From Chlorobium sp. (GTDB taxonomy: Bacteria > Bacteroidota > Chlorobiia > Chlorobiales > Chlorobiaceae), in the NCBI GenBank assembly GCA_028278005.1, contig JANQFD010000101.1, positions 1-19,909 of the forward strand: 19,909 nucleotides of DNA. The letters run 5' to 3'. A program made the position numbers and the translations under genes. This document shows, in pieces, positions 14,898-19,909 of the stretch. A model generated the notes under the pieces. That model saw only the letters and a list, made by a program, of their open reading frames with translations, did not search any database and was not told where the DNA came from. How positions within the stretch are numbered: position 1 is the stretch's first letter; every line of letters starts with the position of its first letter.

Positions 14898-15743
14898 TTA
14901 CTGATACTTATCCCTTGCCTGTTGCAGTAATGTACTATAATACTGCTTTTGTTTCTCAACAATCAAAAGTTCTTCAATGTCCTCGTAAGCTTGCGCAACG
15001 CTCTTTTTCTCTCCTTTTCCAAGAACCGCATGCAGGTGCATGACAACAAAAAGTGTGCTGTGCACTTTGATAACCGGCGAAATATCTCCAGGAACCATTG
15101 ACAGAAGGAGACGCTTCATTTTCCTGTTTTCAAGATGAAGGCGCGGCAGTGCTTTCAGATCGCGTCCGTTCAGATATGATTGCCTGTTCACGTCTGCATA
15201 GACACTGTCTAACGATTCGATGAGTCCAAGCAGCCTTTTGCCGTTTCCTTCATGAAACCTCAATGCATTCTGCATCCGGCTTGCTGCCTGTTCCGTAGAT
15301 GCATAATATCTTGCCAGCGCATATTCAGTTTGCTTACAGACAAACTCATCCGGATATTCCTGGTAGAACGCTTTTACAGCAGCCGAATCAACGGCCAACA
15401 TACCTTCTTTTTCAGCCCTGTTCATTCTTGAATCGACAAAACGCTGCACCGTTATCTGTCGCATTGCTTTTTCAGCCAGCATCCGGGTTTCGGGTTCCTT
15501 GTCCACATTTTCATCAAGCGCAAGCTGGTAAAGGGCCGCAAGGTCGCGCCAGTCTTCAATGTAGATTGCCGACATGGTAAGACTGTCCTGAGGAGACGCA
15601 TAATCGATAGAAGCGAGCAACTCGCCACGTGTCAGCCGAAGCTTTCCCGCTTTTGCGACAACCTCATCATCCGGGGACGTTCCACACCCCGACGCAAGGA
15701 ATAGTATTGCTCCGAGCGCGATGTGCAGCTTGCTGCCTTTCAT
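14898..15743 (-). CDS. lipoprotein related to SurA/PrsA-type isomerases, degenerate parvulin region
   Basis: 281 residues with a lipoprotein signal: hydrophobic LHIALGAILFLASGCG, with Cys20 as the lipidation site (A-S-G-C, slightly off the usual L-A-G-C). Then comes VVAKAGKLRLTRGELLASI, the opening typical of SurA/PrsA-like chaperone domains, and a helical region. Residues about 118-225 (EFVCKQTEYALARYYAST to MVPGDISPVIKVHSTLFVVMHLH) have the outline of a parvulin domain, but the usual histidines and the G-G-x-L-G turn are absent, so isomerase activity is doubtful. The C-terminal part is charged and helical. The ATG overlaps the secF stop by four bases (ATGA), showing translational coupling. 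It probably sits on the periplasmic side of a membrane and assists folding of exported proteins, judged from its neighbours. Family relation is by pattern only. Confidence 0.8.
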   Translation of the reverse strand: MKGSKLHIALGAILFLASGCGTSPDDEVVAKAGKLRLTRGELLASIDYASPQDSLTMSAIYIEDWRDLAALYQLALDENVDKEPETRMLAEKAMRQITVQRFVDSRMNRAEKEGMLAVDSAAVKAFYQEYPDEFVCKQTEYALARYYASTEQAASRMQNALRFHEGNGKRLLGLIESLDSVYADVNRQSYLNGRDLKALPRLHLENRKMKRLLLSMVPGDISPVIKVHSTLFVVMHLHAVLGKGEKKSVAQAYEDIEELLIVEKQKQYYSTLLQQARDKYQ

Positions 15744-16666
15744 CCACCGCGGAGTTTAATCGGACGCCTGGTCTTCAACTGCCAGTCAAGAACAACCGGA
15801 GCCGCAATAAAAAGGGATGAATAGGTACCGACAAGAATACCAAGCATAATTGCAAAAGTAAATCCCCGAATAGCCGGACCCGCAAAGATAAACAGAATGA
15901 GCACGACAAGCAGCGTGGTCCCGGATGTGATGATGGTTCTGCTTAACGTCTGGTTGAGGCTGCTGTTGAAAATTGCAGTGTAATCGGAAGATTTGCCCGT
16001 GCGGATGTTTTCCCGGATCCTGTCATACACAACAACCGTATCGTTGATCGAGTAGCCCGCAATAGTAAGAAAAGCCGCTATGATACTCTGGTTTATGTCC
16101 AAAGGCATGAAATCAAACAGGCCGCCGAAAATACTGAATATACCCAGCACAATGAATACATCATGAAATATGGCAACAACACTTGCTGCTGCAAACCGGA
16201 ACTCAAAACGTATCCCTACATAGAGCAGGATAGCAATCACAGCGCCCAGAAGCGCTTTCAGGGCAGCCCATTTCAAATCGGACGCTATGCTGGGACCAAC
16301 GGAATCAATCCTGAGCACCTCATGAGGATTGTCGGAAATACGATCATCGAGAGAATTGGATACCAGTGCTTTCAACTGGTTGAGGTCACCTTCGAAAGCC
16401 GTTTGAACAAGCACCGACCGGTCAGCCCCGTAACTTTTTACCGCGCCCTCCACTCCGGCCTCCTTCAGCACGGTCCTCACCTTTCCGACTGTTACTTCGT
16501 TTTCAAAGCGCAGAACAACCTCGGTCCCCCCTTTGAAATCTATGCCGTAATTCAGCCCCCTGACAACAAGGGAGACAAGGCCGGCCAACACCAGAACGAG
16601 CGATAGTATATAGGATACTTTTCTGTACTTCAGGAAATCTATGTTCGAATTTTTTATCAGCTGCAT
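15740..16666 (-). CDS. secF: protein translocase subunit SecF
   Basis: Inner-membrane subunit that, with SecD, uses proton-motive force to complete Sec-dependent export. 308 residues: first membrane segment (about 16-36, ILSLVLVLAGLVSLVVRGLN), then YGIDFKGGTEVVLRFE, a short periplasmic domain, and five more membrane segments. The conserved GYSINDTVVVYDRIRENIR and the closing GPAIRGFTFAIMLGILVGTYSSLFIAAPVVL are SecF hallmarks. AGGA lies about ten bases before the ATG. It starts 22 bases after secD ends and overlaps the lipoprotein gene by four bases. Confidence 0.96.
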   Translation of the reverse strand: MQLIKNSNIDFLKYRKVSYILSLVLVLAGLVSLVVRGLNYGIDFKGGTEVVLRFENEVTVGKVRTVLKEAGVEGAVKSYGADRSVLVQTAFEGDLNQLKALVSNSLDDRISDNPHEVLRIDSVGPSIASDLKWAALKALLGAVIAILLYVGIRFEFRFAAASVVAIFHDVFIVLGIFSIFGGLFDFMPLDINQSIIAAFLTIAGYSINDTVVVYDRIRENIRTGKSSDYTAIFNSSLNQTLSRTIITSGTTLLVVLILFIFAGPAIRGFTFAIMLGILVGTYSSLFIAAPVVLDWQLKTRRPIKLRGG

Positions 16667-16688
16667 ATGTCGTTATTCCTAATAAGCA

Positions 16689-18458
16689 TTAACCGAAACT
16701 TTTGGCCGTCATGAGATTTTTTTCGATAAGCAGGTCAAAAATAACCTTCGTGATAACCAGGGCGGTAAAAAGGCTTGCCGCCGTACCGATCATGAGGGTA
16801 AGCGCAAAGCCCTGTATGGGGCCGATACCATATATGTAGAGCAGAAATCCCGCACCGAGCGTTGTTATCTGTGAATCGACAATTGCCGAAAAAGCCTTGT
16901 TGTAACCGGTATCGACTGCCATGCGAAGGTTTTTTCCCGCAGTTATTTCTTCCCTGATTCTTTCGAAAATCAGCACATTGGCATCCACTGTCATACCTAT
17001 AGTCAACACGATACCTGCAATACCGGGTAGAGTAAGTGCGGCACTGAATCCGGCAAGAACCGAAAGCACGAACAAAATATTCAGAACAAGGGCAATGTCT
17101 GCAGAAACACCGGCCTTGCGATAGTAGCCAACCATGAACAGCGCAACGATAAAAAGCCCCCATCCCGCTGAAAGCAACCCTGAACGGATATAATCTGCAC
17201 CAAGAGACGGGCCGACCGTTCTTTCCTCAATAATCCTGACCGGGGCAGGAAGTGCACCGGCTTTGAGAACTATCTCGAGGTCCTGAGCCTCTTCAATACT
17301 CTCTATTCCATTGATAACGGAACTTCCTCCTGGAATCTTAGACTCTACTACAGGAGCAGAATAAACCGCACCGTCCAGCACAATCGCGATTCTGCGCCCT
17401 ATATTCGCTCCGGTGATTCTTGCCCATTTTGAGGTGCCGTCCGAATTCATCCTCATGGTAACTTCCGGCTGAATCGCCGATGCTCCGAATGTGGCCTTTG
17501 CTTCCGTAATGACACCGCCGGTAAGCTCGGGAGTTTTCTTCAACAGAAAAAGATCATAAAATTTTTCTCCATCGACGCCTTCAATAACCTTTGCCGACAA
17601 AGTGATTTCCGAATCTTTCGGTAACAGTTTCCTTACATCTTCACGTTGAAAAAGGGTGGTAAGATACTCCCGGGAATATTCGGGAGCGTAGACTCTCCCG
17701 TTTTCCATAACGACAATGTTATCATAAAGGGGATTGACCGTTTCTTCTTCCTGCCCGGCACGGCTTTCTGCCAGGAAGCTGTTTACCCTGTCAAAAGATT
17801 CAAGCATGCTTTCATTATCCCTTACCAGCTTGAATTCAAGTTTTGCCGTACCCCTGAGCAATTTGCGGACCCTGTCCTCGTCGGATACCCCCGGCAGCGC
17901 AACGATCAGTCGGCGTGCGCCCTGCGTCTGGATTACCGGCTCGGAAACACCGTACTGATCGACCCGGTTACGGATAATCTCTTTTGCTCTTATAACAGCA
18001 TCTTGCGCCTCTTTTCTGAGTTTCTCGATAATCTCTTCATCGCTGTCACGAACCTCGTAAAAATAACGGCTCATCCTGATATTGCGGCTGCTGAATTCCG
18101 AAGCCAGCAGCTCAATAACCTGTGCATTGCTCTCAGCAGCATTTTTCTTGACTTCGGCAATGATCTCAAAAAACGTCTTGTCCTTATTCCACGCTCTTTC
18201 TTCGACCAGATCAATGAGATCAACCTCGAGAACAAGGTACATACCGCCTTTCAGATCAAGGCCGAGTTTCAGACTTTTTTCAGCTGCTGTTTCCATACCC
18301 TCACGATTCTCACGGACAAATTTCAGGCTGTCCTCGGCCGCAGTCAGCCGCGTCAACTGCTTCGAGAAGGAATAATCTTTATAGGTCGGCCACAGTGACC
18401 ATATGGCAAGAGCCGTCAGTGCAACAATGAGAACGCTTTTCAGACGATACTTTTTCAT
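16689..18458 (-). CDS. secD: protein translocase subunit SecD
   Basis: Partner of SecF in the Sec export machinery. The ATG at 18458 gives 589 residues starting MKKYRLKSVLIVALTALAIWSLWP, a membrane segment; the frame also allows a TTG start at 18482. Then come KLGLDLKGGMYLVLEVDL (the SecD D1 signature), the large periplasmic P1 domain with RVDQYGVSEPVIQTQGARRLIVALPGV and AIVLDGAVYSAPVVESKIPGG, VLKAGALPAPVRIIEERTVGPSLG, and five C-terminal membrane segments with GIVLTIGMTVDANVLIFERIREE. The length fits stand-alone SecD. There is no Shine-Dalgarno sequence. The predicted promoter at 18513-18541 leaves a leader of roughly 50 bases. Confidence 0.96.
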   Translation of the reverse strand: MKKYRLKSVLIVALTALAIWSLWPTYKDYSFSKQLTRLTAAEDSLKFVRENREGMETAAEKSLKLGLDLKGGMYLVLEVDLIDLVEERAWNKDKTFFEIIAEVKKNAAESNAQVIELLASEFSSRNIRMSRYFYEVRDSDEEIIEKLRKEAQDAVIRAKEIIRNRVDQYGVSEPVIQTQGARRLIVALPGVSDEDRVRKLLRGTAKLEFKLVRDNESMLESFDRVNSFLAESRAGQEEETVNPLYDNIVVMENGRVYAPEYSREYLTTLFQREDVRKLLPKDSEITLSAKVIEGVDGEKFYDLFLLKKTPELTGGVITEAKATFGASAIQPEVTMRMNSDGTSKWARITGANIGRRIAIVLDGAVYSAPVVESKIPGGSSVINGIESIEEAQDLEIVLKAGALPAPVRIIEERTVGPSLGADYIRSGLLSAGWGLFIVALFMVGYYRKAGVSADIALVLNILFVLSVLAGFSAALTLPGIAGIVLTIGMTVDANVLIFERIREEITAGKNLRMAVDTGYNKAFSAIVDSQITTLGAGFLLYIYGIGPIQGFALTLMIGTAASLFTALVITKVIFDLLIEKNLMTAKSFG

Positions 18459-18512
18459 ACAAGCAATAGAATCTTTGCGCAATATTTTGCAGTCAAATAA
18501 CTGAATTCAGCC

Positions 18513-18541
18513 AATATATAAAACCGGGACCTGATTAACAA
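18513..18541 (-). promoter_or_regulatory. predicted sigma70-type promoter of the secD operon
   Basis: On the minus strand, TTGTTA (18541-18536) is the -35 and TATATT (18518-18513) the -10, with an exact 17-base spacer. Transcription would begin near 18506, about 48 bases before the secD ATG. It is the best-spaced promoter I found in the window. The -35 lies in the centre of a perfect inverted repeat (18530-18546). Confidence 0.6.
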
Positions 18542-18546
18542 TCAGG
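18530..18546. promoter_or_regulatory. perfect inverted repeat over the secD -35 box, operator candidate
   Basis: CCTGATT (18530-18536), AAC, AATCAGG (18540-18546): seven-base arms with a three-base centre. It covers the predicted -35 hexamer, which suits a repressor or activator site. No T-run follows, so it is not a terminator. Confidence 0.45.
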
Positions 18547-18590
18547 CCTGACCGAGTAAGCGTGTTCAGCAGTAAGAACCGCTATGACAA

Positions 18591-18620
18591 TAAAAAAAGC
18601 CCGGCATTAAAACCGGGCTT
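18591..18620 (-). terminator. intrinsic terminator of the sulfide dehydrogenase gene
   Basis: On the minus strand: AAGCCCGG, eight-base loop, CCGGGCTT, then a run of T. The stem is eight perfect pairs (18597-18604 with 18613-18620) and starts 22 bases after the stop codon. The T-run is only on the minus-strand side, so it acts for that gene and insulates the secD promoter. Confidence 0.9.
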
Positions 18621-18641
18621 GAAGAATCTGGCATCAACACA

Positions 18642-19909
18642 TTATCCCCAGATATCCTGAGCAATGTTATTGTACCATCCACGTGCATAGGTTGCCTCTT
18701 CGCTGAGCTGATCGTCATCAGCATCCATCGGAGTAAGACCGCCTGCACCCTTAATGCTGACAATGCCGTCGCTGGTGAGCTTGTAGACAGCAGCAACGGA
18801 AATACCGTAGCCGGGGCCGACAAGACTGTAACAGGTATTGACCAGTGAAGGCGGCGCAGGTACCTTGCCCTGCAACAGTCTGACGATGCTGGCTGCAGTA
18901 ACCTTGCCCTGGCTGCTGGCCGCAAAACCGGATTTCGGCATGGCACCGGCGATAGAAGCATCACCAATCACATGGATACCCGGATGAATCGTCGACTCGA
19001 AGGTTATCGGGTTAACCGGGCACCAGCCGGTCTCATTGGTCAGGCCGGCATCTGCAGCAATTTTTCCGGCTCTCTGCGGAGGTATAACGTTGACCACGCC
19101 GCCCTTGACAGCGCCTGACGAAGTCTGGACGGTCATTGACGATGGGTCTACTGCCGTTACCTTGCCGCCTGCAGAAGCTGCTTTCCATTCAATGATGCCG
19201 GGATAAAGCCTTTCCCAGCCTTTCGTGAAAAGACCCTGCTTGGAGAATTTCTCTTTGGCATCGAGAATAATAACCTTGGAGTTCGGCTTGTTCTTTTTCA
19301 GGAAGTTTGCAATGAGACTTGCTCGTTCATACGGCCCGGGAGGGCAGCGGAACGGATTACCCGGAGGGCAGATAACCACATTGTCGCCGTCTTTCATCTC
19401 CTGCAGTTGCTTTGTAAGCATTTCGGTCTGAGGACCTGCCTTGTAACCGTGAGGCATCTGCTTGTTTGCGACATCCTCACTGTAACCTTCAATTGCGTCG
19501 TAATCAAAGTCGATGCCGGGCGAAACAACCAGACGGTCGTATTTCAGTTCTTTTCCGCCTTTGAGCTTCACGGTGTGATTTGCCGCATCGATTTCTGCCG
19601 CCTCTTCATTAATAACCTCGACACCATAGGTACCTTTCAGCACATCATAGGTCTGGGCAATTTCGTTCATCTGTTTCAATCCACCCATTACCCAGTTGCT
19701 GAACGGGCAGGTGTAAAAAGTTGCTGCAGGCTCGACAAGTGTCACGGAAACGGAAGGATCAAGCTTCTTGATATACTTTGCTGCCGAAGCTCCTCCAAAG
19801 CCGCCTCCAATTACAACAACGCGTTTCTGGCTTGCAAGCAGAGGCGTCGCACCGCCAAAAACACCAAGTGTAGAACCTGCTGCGCCGGCAAGGAAAAGCT
19901 TGTTGAAAT
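18642..19909 (-). CDS. fccB: flavocytochrome c sulfide dehydrogenase, flavoprotein subunit (N-terminus beyond window)
   Basis: Oxidises sulfide to sulfur species in the periplasm and passes electrons to a cytochrome c partner. The frame is open to the right edge, about 422 codons, so the start is off-window. The first visible residues FNKLFLAGAAGSTLGVFGGATPLLAS look like the hydrophobic core and end of a signal peptide, probably Tat type, with the twin arginines just outside. Then comes the FAD fold VVVIGGGFGGASAAKYIKKL. FYTCPFSNWVMGG carries the Cys that in known enzymes binds FAD covalently. The two Cys of the redox-active disulfide lie in PFRCPPGPYERASLI and SLVNTCYSLVGPGYGISV, followed by the C-terminal flavocytochrome-binding domain. 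All key Cys are present. The SoxF subfamily is an alternative. No cytochrome gene lies downstream; fccA, if linked, would lie upstream outside the window. Confidence 0.9.
   Translation of the reverse strand, partial: FNKLFLAGAAGSTLGVFGGATPLLASQKRVVVIGGGFGGASAAKYIKKLDPSVSVTLVEPAATFYTCPFSNWVMGGLKQMNEIAQTYDVLKGTYGVEVINEEAAEIDAANHTVKLKGGKELKYDRLVVSPGIDFDYDAIEGYSEDVANKQMPHGYKAGPQTEMLTKQLQEMKDGDNVVICPPGNPFRCPPGPYERASLIANFLKKNKPNSKVIILDAKEKFSKQGLFTKGWERLYPGIIEWKAASAGGKVTAVDPSSMTVQTSSGAVKGGVVNVIPPQRAGKIAADAGLTNETGWCPVNPITFESTIHPGIHVIGDASIAGAMPKSGFAASSQGKVTAASIVRLLQGKVPAPPSLVNTCYSLVGPGYGISVAAVYKLTSDGIVSIKGAGGLTPMDADDDQLSEEATYARGWYNNIAQDIWG

Noticed and set aside
14858..14962. Upstream extension of surA
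   Set aside because: It would overlap the lipoprotein gene and place the signal peptide inside the protein; the ATG at 14857 is preferred.
17646..18398. 250-codon open frame on the plus strand opposite secD
   Set aside because: Shadow of the SecD coding frame, with no family resemblance.

Overview
The window looks like chromosomal core DNA of a green sulfur bacterium (Chlorobi, in the range of Chlorobium, Prosthecochloris or Chlorobaculum). The evidence is a chlorophyll-type geranylgeranyl reductase, a flavocytochrome c sulfide dehydrogenase flavoprotein, a dimeric class II glycyl-tRNA synthetase resembling the Bacteroidota/Chlorobi type, and gene starts that mostly lack a Shine-Dalgarno sequence. 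Genus is not decidable from the sequence alone. No insertion sequence, prophage, CRISPR array, tRNA or rRNA was found.

Left part (1-2339): a DUF819-type polytopic membrane protein cut by the left edge (minus strand), a small secreted, cysteine-free, Asn/Ser/Thr-rich protein of unknown function (minus strand), and a 419-base gene-free stretch rich in short dyads. Plus-strand cluster (2340-5660): glyS, a BchP/ChlP-type geranylgeranyl reductase, and directly abutting it a membrane protein that joins a DUF2499-like half to a DUF3593-like half. Minus-strand cluster (10141 down to 5650): RNase G/E, dapD and a secreted S41 (CtpA-type) protease. Divergent plus-strand genes (10182-13552): rnhB, yraN and gyrB.

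Right part (18541 down to 13541, minus strand): a protein-export operon secD-secF-lipoprotein-surA. It has a clear predicted promoter whose -35 hexamer lies inside a perfect inverted repeat. It links the Sec motor subunits to two periplasmic folding factors. At the right edge, a flavocytochrome c sulfide dehydrogenase flavoprotein (5' end missing) closes with a textbook intrinsic terminator.

The most interesting items are: (1) the zero-gap pairing of a BchP-type reductase with a DUF2499-DUF3593 fusion, relatives of which are known from cyanobacteria and plants, a candidate pigment-synthesis partner; (2) a perfect 7-bp tandem repeat filling the leader of dapD, plus a second degenerate 7-bp periodic tract before gyrB; (3) the secDF-lipoprotein-surA operon with an odd degenerate parvulin lipoprotein; and (4) the orphan secreted protein.
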